This document shows, piece after piece, positions 1-11,542 of a stretch of DNA of 64,000 bases. The stretch lies in the NCBI GenBank assembly GCA_030435675.1, contig CM059624.1:7092769-7156768 (forward strand), given 5' to 3'. The notes under the pieces are model-generated. The model was not told the DNA's origin. It saw nothing but the letters and a program-made list of their open reading frames with translations, and ran no database searches. The translations under genes were made by a program, and so were the position numbers. The DNA comes from Steinernema hermaphroditum (taxonomy: Eukaryota > Nematoda > Chromadorea > Rhabditida > Steinernematidae). Each line of letters starts with the position of its first letter. Position 1 is the stretch's first letter.

Positions 1-815
1 ACGGCCAGGGATGCCAGGGTGGCCTTTGGGTCCGTGTGGGCCAGGGGGTCCCTTCGGTCCCTTGATTCCGACACCAGCTGAGGGAAGAAAGTTTCTACTG
101 CAAACGTATAGGACTTACAGATGGCGGTGTCACCAACAGGCCCCTTAGGTCCCCTCAGTCCGGCCGATCCGTGTGGTCCAGGAAGTCCCCGGCTTCCGGA
201 TTCTCCATCGAGGCCGTGCTTCCCGGGGTATCCAGGCGATCCAGGCTGTCCTGACTTGCCGGGAAGGCCTCGTTCGCCCTGGGAACCACGCAGACCCGGG
301 GGTCCCGCCGGGCAGATGCTGCAGGGAAGGTCCTTCGGGGGATCCAGCTCGACGTCGAGGCCGTCGGCGCCGGGAAATCCTGTCTTTCCGGGGGTTCCGG
401 GGATCCCGTCGGGACCCGCAGGGCCGACAAGGCCCGGAGGACCCATCGGACAAAGTAGCCGTGTGCACTCTAAAAGAGCGAGGGCGGTCAGGAGGCGGTC
501 GACTCCAAGGCTTACGGTTGCACTTCTCGAGGATGTGGGTGAAGGGGTCGACGTGACGGTAGGTCCTTCCGTTGGCGAAGATGCCCTTTCCCTCGATCTC
601 CATCATCCTGCTCCACACCCAGTCGGCTTTGTCCTGGAACGGGCCTAGGAATGCGCTTGGAGAGCGCAGGGTACCTGGAAGCGCTGGCTGCGTTCCCCAA
701 GGTCACCACGAAGTTGGCTTCCCTTGCTGAAGAGAATCGCCGTTGAGACGACCAGGACGAGAAGGCTCGCGCAGCTGAGTACTACGGTGCCCACAGCGAC
801 AGCCTGGAAGGTCAT
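1..815 (-). CDS. Nematode cuticle collagen, 3' part beyond the window
   Basis: This is a structural protein of the extracellular cuticle. The start chosen is the ATG at 815, which opens directly into a hydrophobic segment (about residues 4-30) typical of the N-terminal membrane or signal region of nematode cuticle collagens. After a short intron near 710-648 comes a stretch containing ADWVWSRMMEIEG, like the conserved N-terminal domain of the family. A 46-nt intron (515-470) joins ...EKCN to QCTRLLCPMGPPG. A Gly-X-Y domain follows, broken by an acidic Cys-containing insert and a second cluster reading CSICPAGPPG, the spaced-cysteine pattern of the family. A further 41-nt intron (118-78) leads to more Gly-X-Y repeats running off the window at base 1. 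The exact join of the first two exons is uncertain. I cannot assign a specific col gene. Confidence 0.9.
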
Positions 816-833
816 CTTCAGCAGAATGACCAC

Positions 834-1432
834 TGGCGACGTCGAGAGTGACCGCCGAGGCGCGCCTTGACCCGATTAGTGGACACTCGCCGCGATATCA
901 CAACTCTCATCACATGGAACGAAATACTGTGATCAAACGGACCGGCGAATATTGTCTAGTGTATAGAAGGATGTGACTCGTATGCAATCGCCATTGAAGA
1001 ACCACAAGGAACCATAGGAGGTGTCAGAACACACCGTTTAAGCGTTAACCCATTAAACTCGAAACCACCCGGCAATGGACGTTATTTCAGTTCTGACCGT
1101 CATGCTAGGGAAACGTAAACTGAGGAACCAGAATTCATTGTAGGAGTTTCCAGAACACACCCTTTAGGCCCACTATTAAAGTCTGCGAAGATAAAAGATA
1201 TTCAGAAATACGACATCGATTATGAAAGAATCAGACAGTTGACAATGGATGGACCTCATTTCAGTTCTGGCCAAAAGTGATTGCAAAGGTCGCACATTCC
1301 ACAAAAGTTGTGGATTTTTAACTCTTTGCCGAACGCGATACTGGAACAGGTGGCAATTGACCTTCGTACTTCATGTACAATGTAGTGCTTGTCTTGGCCC
1401 CATTCGTCCGTGTACTTTTGCATAATTCGATC
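834..1432. other. Intergenic, no gene seen
   Basis: About 600 bases between the collagen start and the end of the F-box-like gene. I see no supported coding exon. The sequence TTTCAGTTCTG occurs twice (around 1085 and 1260) in otherwise diverged surroundings reading GTTATTTCAG.. and CTCATTTCAG.., suggesting a degenerate local duplication. It presumably includes the collagen promoter. Confidence 0.5.
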
Positions 1433-2172
1433 TCAGAAGGCGGCGTCATTCTCGGCCGATGATCGAAATATTAGGGTGCACTCGAATACCTTCTTCCAGC
1501 AAATTGCCGCGTTCCAGAAATCTAAGACTTCTCTAATGAATTCGTTTTCCAAGACGATATTTCCAAAGCAGACGGATCTGTATGTGCCCCATTGCAGAAG
1601 GAACTTCTTGAGATACGGCAGGATGTTGTCAGGCCAATCTCCTGACATGTCCACCTCATAGAGATGCGGATTGTTTTCTATTTGGTCCTTCAGAAAGTAT
1701 TCGGCTATCGCGCCAACGTAGGTACAAGCTACTTTAGCAAAGTAGGCTTTTTTGAATATATGCTCCATAATCCACTTTTGCACCGTATCAGATCCTTCGG
1801 TTGAGTCAAGCCGAGCGCTGGAGTCAACGAGCTGTGGTGCCAACAATTTCTTAAGCTCTGCTTTTTCCAAGTACACTCCATTCGGGTCAATATATTCGAG
1901 GGCTCCGATTCTGCTAAAACGGAGAAAGCGCCGGTCCGTTTGATGTATCACGGAGATGGGTACGTCTTCGGTTGAGGTTTCAGGCCATAGACTTTGAATC
2001 TTGCTTTGCATCGAGGCGCAATATCAACGTTATAATATTGGCGGTTGCAGGAGTGCAGCTGGATGACTTTGCCCCAGATGGTGCTGTGGACAGTCTTCGC
2101 CAGACGCGTCAAGCTGTCCTTTCCAAAACATTCGACGACGGCGTCCACGAACTTGTAGGGAACGGTGTCCAT
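1433..2172 (-). pseudogene. F-box-like nematode protein with a frame break
   Basis: The first part opens with MDTVPYKFVDAVVECFG, which resembles the short F-box-like N-terminus of large lineage-expanded nematode families with F-box-associated domains. About 190 further residues in another frame begin near 2011 and run to 1433. They are rich in aromatic and Leu/Ile residues, for example WGTYRSVCFGNIVLENEF, as in such families. The two frames overlap at about 2011-1948, and no intron of at least 35 nt with GT..AG ends joins them. This suggests a single-base indel (pseudogene or sequence error), although an unusual splice is possible. Combined length is about 250 residues. The start at 2172 is chosen because MDTVP matches the usual family start; an in-frame ATG lies upstream at 2226. 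The family assignment is from memory. Confidence 0.45.
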
Positions 2173-2226
2173 GATTGGATGGGTGACGGACTCGTTTGTG
2201 ATGCGACTTAAATACAGCAATCGCAT

Positions 2227-2672
2227 CGCAAGTCGCTACGATAACATTCTGAAAAGCGGTACAGAATGACGGTGGTATGGAGCCGATGCTGTACTCAGAT
2301 CGTGTCCTTCTCCATCCTGTCAATTGGTCTTCCCGGACTTTGGTCGAGATGTACTACTTTTTCTTCATCTCGCTGATCAAGATTGGACTCAGCAACCTGG
2401 TGACAAGCAACCCTCACTTTCTCCTCACGATGCTCTACTTCATCCCCGTCGGCCTCGCTGCTCTTCACGATGCTCCACCATGTAGTCGTATATCCCCTCG
2501 AAATAAGAGAAGGTCAGTGACCAGTCGTCCAGAAAGGCGACAAGCACTGGTCGGCGTTGTTAGCTTTTGGTTCGGCGCCGCGTCACCGACTCATCCGTCG
2601 GCCCTCCGATAAGAGAACACTCCTTCGCCCGCGTCTCGAGAAACATTTCGCGTCGTCAACTCGGCGAAGAAA
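2227..2672. other. Intergenic / PLC upstream region
   Basis: About 450 bases with no supported gene. One open frame (2277-2612, +) has hydrophobic stretches but no splice or similarity support. The region probably holds the divergent promoters of the F-box-like gene and the first phospholipase C gene. Confidence 0.4.
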
Positions 2673-5600
2673 ATGCCGAAGAACGAGGAGGTGCCTGAGG
2701 AGTTCGTTCGCGGAGACACCTTCATGGTAGGCCGGATGGATGCCCCTCGATGCCTCGAGTCTTCAGGGCAAGGTGCATTACACGAAGAAGCTGCGCGTTG
2801 ACCCCCACGGTCACATCCTCTACTGGAACTCCGACGGCGCGGCCGGCAGGAAGGACTCGGGGAAGCGGACGCCCCTGCACCCTGTCTCCAGTGGCCAGGT
2901 TCCCACGCTCTCTTGGGGCTAAGGCGCGCGATTTCAGGTCTGTGCACACATCTTCTTCGATGATGTCATCGACGTTCGGATTACCGACGCCGCTCGGGTG
3001 AGAGAATCTTAGATAGCTCGACACTCATCGCCGATGACTCATGTCCTGTTCAGGACGAGACGAAAGCAAGGTTCAAAGGTTACCGCTACGAGATGGACAT
3101 CGTGACGAACAAGAGCTTCATAGAGCCCGTTCATCACGTCTTCAAACATCGCGACGAGGTATCGCCCGATTCCCCCGGAAACGACGCCAAGAGACATTTC
3201 CAGAACATAGTGCTCAAGTGGGAGGCGTTCATCATGAAGTGGGCCTATAAGCTGAAAAGGGAGTACCACGGAGTCACCTACTACCTCCAGAAGATTCTGG
3301 CGCCCCACATCTACTGCTCCCCCTCCGATACGATCCACGTGCACACGTAGGTGTCCAGAAATGTCCTCGACTCCAGGGCCTGCCTCCAGGATAATAGACA
3401 CCTTGTCGCCGAAAGGAAGCCAGAGTCCGCTGAACCATCAGATCGTGGACGACATCATCCACGACGATGCCTTCAGGGACAAGATGACACACAACGTGGT
3501 AGGCCCGTGTGGGGAGATCTGAGATGAGGGGATTCAGTGGATCGAGAAGGCGAAGCTCGACGAGAACACGCTGGCCGACCTGATCATCTCCGTGTGCAAG
3601 CTGGCGCCGAAGAAGGCGAGGGAGGCGTCGACGAAGGTCCTCCGCGACCTCTTCTCCGAGATGTGAGCCCGAAGGGAGAAATATCTCAGGTCGACGAGGT
3701 TTAGGGCCGACTGCGGTGCGCTGAGTGCGGAGTCCTTCGGCACATTCTTAAACGAAACTCAGAGAGATCCCCGACTTAACGAGGTAACTAGGCTTTAGGG
3801 AAGACGGGATCGGCGGATTTAGGAGGCTCACCGGAAGGTCTTCGCCGGAACGGTCAAGAAGCACTGCAGGAAGTACTCGACGAAGCAAAGTGAGTGCGTG
3901 AGAGAGACAGAGAACGACGCCCTTCCAGCGGAGCACCTCGAACTCCGCGGCTTCCTCCGCTTCCTCCTCGGCGACGACAACGTGGAACTCAACGCGAAGC
4001 GCTTCCACTACGACGAGACGACCCTCTCGAATCCCCTCTCCGCCTATTACATCAACAGCTCCCACAACACCTACCAGATCGACGAGCAGATCCGCGGCCA
4101 CGCCGATGTCGAGATCTACCGCCAAGGTACCACCTACAGTAATCCCGATCTCCACGCGCCTTTAGTTTTGCTCTCCGGGTGCAGATGCATCGAGCTCGAC
4201 TGTTGGGACGACGGCGACGACATCGCTATCCTGCACGGCAACTCATTCTCGACAGCGGTGCCCTTCCGCGACGTCGTCGTCGCCATCCGCGAAGCTGCCT
4301 TCAAGACCTCTGACCTCCCGGTGCTCCTCTCCATTGAGAACCATTGCAACAAGGCCAATCAGCGGAGGATGGCCCAGGTCTTCATGGAGATCTTCGGTGG
4401 CCTCCTTCTCACTGAGGCTCTCGAGGACCACCCGGTAACCGGCCCTTTCAGAAGGGTCTTCAGTCTCGATTTGTAGCTGGAATCAGGAGTTCCTCTGCCG
4501 TCTCCAATGAAACTACGGCGGAAGATCCTCATCAAGGGGAAGAAGACGGCTTCTTCCTCCGAAGGGAGATCCTTCTCGAGGTCCGACACGGCGTCCAGCC
4601 AACTCTCCGACGTTTCCGAGGTCGAGGCATTGAAAAAGGAGCCCGAACACCCTCTGCTACCGTACCCCGATGTTTACGACTCGAGGCTCAGGCGGGAAAC
4701 GTCTCCGGGTGACCGACGGCCGACGCTCCAGCGCTCCGATGCCGTCGTCAGAAGTAGGCGATGCAGGTTGGGGCTCTTAACCATGGTTCACTTCAGAGGA
4801 CTCGCCTCGACGTCTTCGAACCCTCTCCACCCCGGAAAGTGAGTCCCCTCCGGCTTCTGGAAGAAAACGGAGAACTTATAGGCAGCCGAGTGATCAAAGG
4901 CCCTGATCTTCCATGGATTCCAAACCAGACGTGGCGCTTCGGAATGACGATCGTCGCCGAACTCGACGAGGAGGAGCAGAAGAACGCGAAGGTGGCGATC
5001 GTGCCTCCCGAAGCGACGCCTCACAGGGAGCTGATGCCGCTCGCCGAGCAGCCGTGGACCCTCGAGAGGCGCATCGAGATGTCGGCGTCGATCGACGAGG
5101 ATCCCGCCAAGTGGAATACCCTCCAGAAGAACATCGTCGCCGGACAGTACAGAGACGTAAGTCAGTCTTTTCTTTGGGATTGCCGTGAGTCACACCTTCA
5201 GAGCGTGGCCGTAACGGACTCGACCCTCTCCAACCTCATCAACTACCTCCAGACGATGTCGCCTCGGGAGAAGGACTGCGCCAGTAGGTCTCCGCGCTAA
5301 GACCCCTCCAGAGACGTTGCAGAGAACTCGAAGAAGTACAACATCCACTACAAGATGCGTTCGGAGAGTGAGACGGGTCTCGAGAAGGGCGAGTTCAACT
5401 GGTCGGCCGCCTTCAACGTCCTCAACCTCACGCGCATCTACCCCAAAGGAATCCGATTCCTCTCCGACAACTACAACCCCTACGTATGCCCTCCACTCCC
5501 CACCTACCGGACCTTTTTCTTCCAGAAGCACTGGGCCTGTGGCTGTCAGATGGTGGCGCTCAACTTCCAAACTCGGGACCTCGCGATGCAACTCAATCAG

Positions 5601-6351
5601 ACGCTCTTCGAGGAGAACGGCCGCTGTGGGTACGTCCTGAAACCGAAGTGCCTCCGGGACCCGACGGTCCGCGTCGAGCACCACAGTACCCGGATCCTGG
5701 GCGTCATTCCTGACCAGCTGGAGGTTACGGTAGTCGGCGCCTTTATGCTTTCCTGGCTGGGCGTGAACGAGCAGTTCAAGCCTTTGGTTTCCCACGTCCA
5801 GGTCGGTCTCTACGACATGCCCGCGGACACGGTGAACCACTCCTCCAGTGGCGGGAAACCCAACTACTGTACCCCGAAAGGCGTCGAGAGTCGTCTCGTC
5901 ACGATCTACACCAAGGACGAATCCAGGGAGCCGCCGAGGTTCGTCTTCAAAGAGGTCAGAGGTCGTCGGGAGCCCCCCTAACGGCGCCGTCTTCTTCAGA
6001 TCATCAAGCCCGAGTACGCCTTCGTCTACTTCGGCGTCGTCGACCACAACTCGAACAAACTCGTGGCACAGCGCTTCCTCCCCGTCCACAAGCTGCAGCC
6101 AGGCTACCGCTTCGTGGTCCTCAGGGATAGCGCCAATCGCGCGGTGGGACCCGCGTGTCTCCTCGTGCGCCTTAGGGTGAGACACTACGTGCCGCCGGCG
6201 GCCGAGGTGATCGCTGAGAAGTTCGAGAAGCCTCTCGACGCAATCCGCCAGAGAGAAGGTGAGGGACTGTAGAGGGTGGCGACTGATCCGCCTTGGACAC
6301 ATTTCAGAGCTGCGGGACATGTTTGCAAATCCATTGGCTTACGCCTATTGA
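2673..6351 (+). CDS. Phosphoinositide phospholipase C, PLC-beta type, catalytically intact
   Basis: Hydrolyses PIP2 to IP3 and diacylglycerol at the plasma membrane. Exon 1 (2673-2726) encodes MPKNEEVPEEFVRGDTFM and is followed by a 40-nt intron and a PH-like segment (LRVDPHGHILYWNSDG). EF-hand-region exons follow at about 3050-3880. The X domain is at about 4020-4440. Its catalytic and calcium ligands are all present: the His of SSHNTY, Glu and Asp of CIELDCW, the His of ILHGNS and the Glu of LSIENHC. A linker begins SPMKLRRKILIKGKK. The Y domain spans about 5200-5660 (LNLTRIYPKGIR, GCQMVALNFQT, LFEENGRCGYVLKP) and the C2 domain about 5700-6190. The final exon ends at TGA 6349-6351, shortly after C2, so the long C-terminal coiled coil of typical PLC-beta is missing. 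It may correspond to C. elegans plc-2, but I am not certain enough to name it. Confidence 0.93.
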
Positions 6352-6597
6352 GACGCTTTGTGCAGTAGGAGAGAGAAATAAAGGGTGAACAGTCATTCCG
6401 AACAGCTGGGATCTACAGCAGATTACAAATCGTTCTGTAGTCGTCTCTAAGGGACCATTTCTCGCACGTGCTAAGCGGCTAATTAAACAGTTTATGGCTG
6501 GTGACGTCTACTTGGCGTCACCGCCGCCTACAAAAGGGTCCAATGGCGTTGAGCAGCAAGGGCTTATCGCCGCTCCACTCTTCTTTCTGCCGCCTCG

Positions 6598-9593
6598 ATG
6601 ACGACGCTTCCAGATGAGACCTTTGTCGAAGGGGAGGCCTTCCAGGTGGGGGCGACTCTTCCCGCTGCAGCCTTTCGAGTTTAGTTCAAGCATGGATCGA
6701 CGTGGGTGGCTGTGAGACTCCGAAGTGACCCGGACGGTTCGATCCTCTACTGGACCGGGGAGAACATTTCTGTGAGAGTCGCATCTTCTTCGATAAAATC
6801 GAACTTTAGGAGTTTGTCTTCTTCGACGACGTCGTCGATGTCAGAGTCCAACGGTTTCTCCAGGTTGTCTTGATGATTCTGGACCTGTTATTGAAAGTTT
6901 CAGGAAACGGAGTCCTCTACCCCGCTCTACAGCTATTCGCTTACCGTAGTCCTGTCGACAGATATGGTCAAGGTGGACGAGTTCGCCTTATGCGATATTC
7001 GAAAGGTACTTCTCGAGCTCTCCCTCTAGGAAATTCGCTCTCTTTTGAGCCTATCGTGGACATCTGGGCCGATTTCATCTTCTCTTGGTCCTCCGCCTCG
7101 AAGCGACGCTACTGCGGCCTTCTCCATCACTTCAAGAAAGCGCTCGCGCCGTCGCGATTCGTCTTCTTCCGCGAGAAGGAACTGCTGGACATCTACACGG
7201 TGGCCGACGTCGTCCTTCCCAACATGCGCAATTCGGCGCCCTACAGCCACCTCGTCAACGCCCTCTTCACCGGAAAACCTTTCCAGAAGAAGAAGGCTAT
7301 CAGAAAGGACCACGTCACCGACCGTAATCTCTCCGAGATGGTCGTCGCCGCCACAGAACTCCTCCAGAACCCTCTCCTCCTCGAGTACTTCGAAGAGCTG
7401 AGTGAAGGCGCCTCGAATCTTCCCTTCGAGACCTTGCGCGCAGTTCTGAACCGACCGAATCCCTCTGTTTCCAGCGGAGTCCGATTCTCCGACGCTGAAG
7501 TCTCAGAGATCTTCCGAGAGTTCGCCTCCGACGCCGTCTCCTTCGGCTTCGAGAGCTTCCTCCACCTTCTTCTCAGCAATCACGGGGCTGACCTCTTCTC
7601 CGCCGATCTCGAGTTCCGCGCCGACTCGATGGACTTCCCCCTCTCCCACTACTTCGTCAACACGTGCGTCTCCAACCAGAACCTTTTCTCCTCCTTCGAA
7701 AAGGCCGACTGCAGCCTCGAGGCCTACAGACAGGTACAGTACTCCCCTAGAAAGAAAATTCTAGTAACTCTATTGTGACCAAATTGATGGCTTTCTTTGA
7801 ATTATCCCTTCTGAGAAGAGTACCCTAAACTGCACACATATTCAGCCTGTGCGTGAGTAACTAGCCAGTGCTGCTTTGAGAATTCCGAAACGCGGCGCTC
7901 CAAACGTCGGCAGGGCTTTGTGACCAACTTTCGTAGAATTCGCAATCACTGCCGATACTGTATCTCATGCATTTTTAAAAAGATTGCTTTCTTCAAACGT
8001 CGGCCACTCCTTTAGGAGTGCGCAGGCATCCTTGACTGTGGCTCATTTAACATGCATGCATGTCGCGTTTCCACTTAACAGAAAATAGGCGACCTTTTTG
8101 AATCTCCGTCCAGCGCCCCTAAAATCGCCTTCCAGATCCTACTCGCTGGATTTCGATCTATCCACTTGGTGTGCCACCCCCACGAGGGCGAAATCGTTGT
8201 CCGCGCGGGACCCTCCGTGGCGATCCTTGGTGGCGAAGCGGCCTCCTTGGAGGACTTCTGCGCCGTCATCCGTGCCTACGCCTTTAGAACCACGGAGATG
8301 CCCCTGGTGATCCATCTAGAGCACCACTGCTCTCTCGCCCAGCAGCGGAGGATCGCCGCGGTGCTCGTCGACGTTTTCGGTAACCTCCTCCTCAAGGAGC
8401 CCGTGGCGGATCACTTGGTGCGTCGTCCTAAAGGATTAAAGTAGTCAGTGGCACTTCAGCTGGAGCCCGACGTGGCTCTTCCGTCGCCCAGCGCTCTCCG
8501 AAAGAAGATTCTGATCTCGGGCAAGAAGAAGAAGCCGAGTCAGCCGGACGCGGAGAAGGGACTGGAGCTGGACGACCTCTATGTGTACCTTCAGCTCGAG
8601 AGCCATCCGGCCAAACCCGGAGGATGTACTGTAGAATACAGGGAGTTCCACAAGAAGAATTCGATGCTTTCAGTGGTTCCAACGGATCACTACAAAATAA
8701 GAAGCGACTTCCATTCGATCGAGAAGGCGAAGTACGGTAACTGGTACGAGCAGTACAATGTGCACAACATGACGCGCATCTGGCCGGACGGCGCCGTCGT
8801 CGGAGTCAACGTGAACCCTGAGGTACCCCCAGGCTACCTGAACCCACCTGTTTCTTAGCTCTATTGGGCGAGTGGCTGTCAGATGGTGGCGATGGCGGTG
8901 CTGCACCCCGAGATCTCAAGACCCTTCCAGCTAAACCAGACGCTCTTCGAGGAGAACGGCCGATGTGGATTTGTCCTAAAGCCGGAGTGTCTTCGGAGCG
9001 CGGACGTCGCCGTCGACTACAAGGGGTGGACGATCCCGGGGGTTCGATCCGTACGCGTGGAAGTGGAGGTGGGCGACGGCCCTCAGAGAGATTCAGTGCC
9101 TCTTCAGGTGCTGTCGGCGCTCTTCTTGTCCACGTTGGGGGTGAACAAGACGATGAAGACGTTGAGCACCCAGGTGCAGGTCGACCTCTACGACACCTTC
9201 AACGACCACTGTGTGGGAAAGAAGAGGAACCGGACAGCGGTGGTGAAACACAACAGCGTGAACCCTGCCTACGTGGACGACTCCGCGAAGAGAACCGTCT
9301 TCGTCTTCGAGAAGGTGGGTGATTCAGTGGTCCTGGAGGGAAAACAACCAGAGGGTATCCCGATGATTCAGGTGATCAAACCCGAATTCGCCTTTCTTCA
9401 CTTCACTGTGATCACGAACAGTGGAAAGGAAATAGCCCAAAGGTTCATGCCCGTCCACAGAATCCGACAAGGTAGCATTAATGCAGGCACAAAATCTCTA
9501 GGCACTTTAGGGATGAACTTGGTGATCCTCCGAAGCGAGACGAATCAGTGGATTGGCCCTGCTTCTGTCCTCGTCCGCTTCTCCGTGCGATAA
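6598..9593 (+). CDS. Phospholipase C-like pseudoenzyme, tandem paralogue of the upstream PLC
   Basis: This gene starts 246 bases after the first PLC gene and has the same exon plan: a short first exon (6598-6645, MTTLPDETFVEGEAFQ), a 39-nt intron, then a PH segment (LRSDPDGSILYW). The EF-hand and X-domain exon runs to 7733, with a 402-nt intron before 8136. In X, the SSHNTY segment is replaced by TCVSNQ (catalytic His lost). The ELDCW segment reads HLVCH (Glu and Asp lost) and the second catalytic His is Arg (VVRAGP). Only the Glu of IHLEHHC remains. The Y domain (MTRIWPDG, GCQMVAM, LFEENGRCGFVLKP) and C2 are well kept and open to the stop at 9593. This indicates selection for a binding or regulatory role rather than recent decay, comparable in principle to inactive PLC-like proteins. 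Several small introns are multiples of three and read through in frame. Confidence 0.88.
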
Positions 9594-9647
9594 AGAAAGA
9601 TTTACTGAGATCGGAAGATAGGCACACGGGGATCACAAGTAGGGGAG

Positions 9648-11072
9648 TCAGTGAGGCAGAGGCGGTGGCGTCGTTCTGCACGAGAGAACGAGGCTGTTGG
9701 AGTTGGCGAGGAAGAGTTCGCCTTCGGTCGTCCGGAGGGCGATCGAGCCGCCCGAGATGGTCGCGCCGTCGTTGGCGTAGAACTGCAAGATGCGCGTCTT
9801 CCCCTTCTTGTAGCGCAGCTTGAGTACGGTAGAGGGCGAGTAGAAGTCGAAGGGGCTCTGCTCGTAGTAGAAGTACTTGAACTTGAGGGGCTGCGCCGCC
9901 AGGATGAGGTCGAAGTGCTCGTCGAAGGAGAAGAGCATCGGGGCGACGACCAGATCAATCCTCTGGAGGGAGATTAAGGGGACTGGGGAGGGGACTGACC
10001 TTTCGAAAAGACGTCTTCCCCTCGACGTCGGCGTTGTAGACGAGGATCGCCTGGTCGGTGAACGAGCCCACGTACAGTAGCCTGAAAGGAAGCCTTTAGT
10101 AGAGTTCTGTGGTCGGAGACGCTACTTCCTGCTTCGGTCGAAGAGGAGCCCCGTGGGGGAGGACACTCCGGGGATCTCCTTGCGGACGGAGGCGCCGTCG
10201 AAGAAGCCGACGAAGCCGTGCTTCGTGTTTAGAAACCACTCAAAGTGCTTGAGGGTCGGGTTCTGGCTGTAGAAGGAGCACGAAAAGAAGAAGGTCTTCG
10301 CCCCCGTCGCGGCAACGTCGCCAACGCTGAAGGAGGGGAAGGTCGTGGTGACAGAGGACTCAAGAGCCGAGTGCTCAGTAGCAAGCATAATGTGACTAGC
10401 TTTTTGTGGTTAAACCAACTGGGTCCTACTTGCACCTACGGACTACAGAAACACCCCTTTTTACTATAGTTTTTCAGATTAGAGCGTTTCTGCGGATGGC
10501 ACCACATGAATCTTACTTGTAGATGAGGGGATCTCTGACGGTCTTCTTGTGTTTGATCGACTTCTTCTCCATGTTGAGGCCGAAAATCTCGATGGAAGTT
10601 TCATTCTGGACCCTGTTCACCACCATAAGGGCCGTTTTCTGGAGGGAGACGCTCTCAGGGTTCCAGGTACCCTCCTTCTTGAAGCGCTTCTTTGCGGCTG
10701 CCAGCTTCCAGGCCTGCTTGCTGCTCGCGTTGTAGAGGAAGAGCGCCGGAGGCTCGAAGGAGGCGTTGAACACGCGATGCCCCTAGAATTGCCGTCGGAG
10801 CTGTCGGGAGCGCCGCCCTACCGTGGAGAGGAGGATGAGGTGGTTGGAGGCGATCTCCGCATCGAAGAGACCGTTCTCGAAGGAGGTGACAGTGGAGCAG
10901 TCGCCGGGGACCTGGTTGTAGACCCGTTTGTTGAGGTCCAGATAGTGGCTACAGGAAGCGGATTCTGGCTCCGGAAGGCGCCGACTTACACTCCGCGGAT
11001 GAAGAGGCCGATGAAGACTGCGACGAAGGGTACGCCGACGACGACGGGCGACCAGAAGCCGAAGAGGCCCAT
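9648..11072 (-). CDS. Paraoxonase/arylesterase-family membrane protein, MEC-6/POML-like
   Basis: A single-pass protein with a very short N-terminal tail and a membrane segment in exon 1 (start 11072, MGLFGFWSPVVVGVPFVAVF). The beta-propeller blades of the paraoxonase family follow: CSTVTSFENGLFDAEIAS at about 10900-10830, the block ending IFGLNMEKKSIKHKKT at about 10560, HGFVGFFDGASVRKEIPG at about 10180, LLYVGSFTDQAILVYNA at about 10050, and a last exon with ILQFYANDGATISGGS. In human PON1 the catalytic His115 lies in FNPHGIS. The matching position here reads WNPESVS, so the His is absent. This fits C. elegans MEC-6 and POML proteins, which act in the ER in DEG/ENaC channel assembly rather than as esterases. 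The fold is secure; the choice among mec-6/poml orthologues is open. At least five introns are present. Confidence 0.82.
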
Positions 11073-11542
11073 CGGACGACCGAAAGGGACAACGCCGGGG
11101 AGGGACAATCGATGGGCGATAGGAGTGCGCGCGGAGGGCGCCGTCCCCGGCAACAGTCCGGCGCGCCTCGTTTGTTATTCCATTCATGACGACGGCGCCG
11201 CGCGCCACACAAAGGGGGAACGGTACATGGACGGCTGGCTGGGGGTGATGTTGAGGGGATCAGTATTCTCGTGGAGTTCGGCGCCATTTCTCGATCTTCT
11301 TCGACCCGCAATATGAAATGGGTCTGAATCAACAACCACATGATTCTGAATCTGAGGCTTCCTCGAAGTGCAGACCTGCCCTCTTCATTAGTTGCCTCGG
11401 GGAACCACGTATAGAAAGCACTCATTGACTCATTTATTATGCATGGGAACGCTTCTGCACGATGACAGAAGGCGGACGGTTCGAACAGGCCGAACCAAAG
11501 GGGACAGGTACGATATTTACAGGCAGAGGTTATTAGGAGTGC

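Noticed and set aside
5190..6320. 376-codon open frame on the minus strand
   Set aside because: It lies antisense to the Y and C2 exons of the first phospholipase C gene and is rich in Val/Arg/Glu from the GC-rich codons opposite. It is a shadow.
10549..11316. 255-codon plus-strand frame
   Set aside because: Antisense to the paraoxonase-like exons. No motif of its own.
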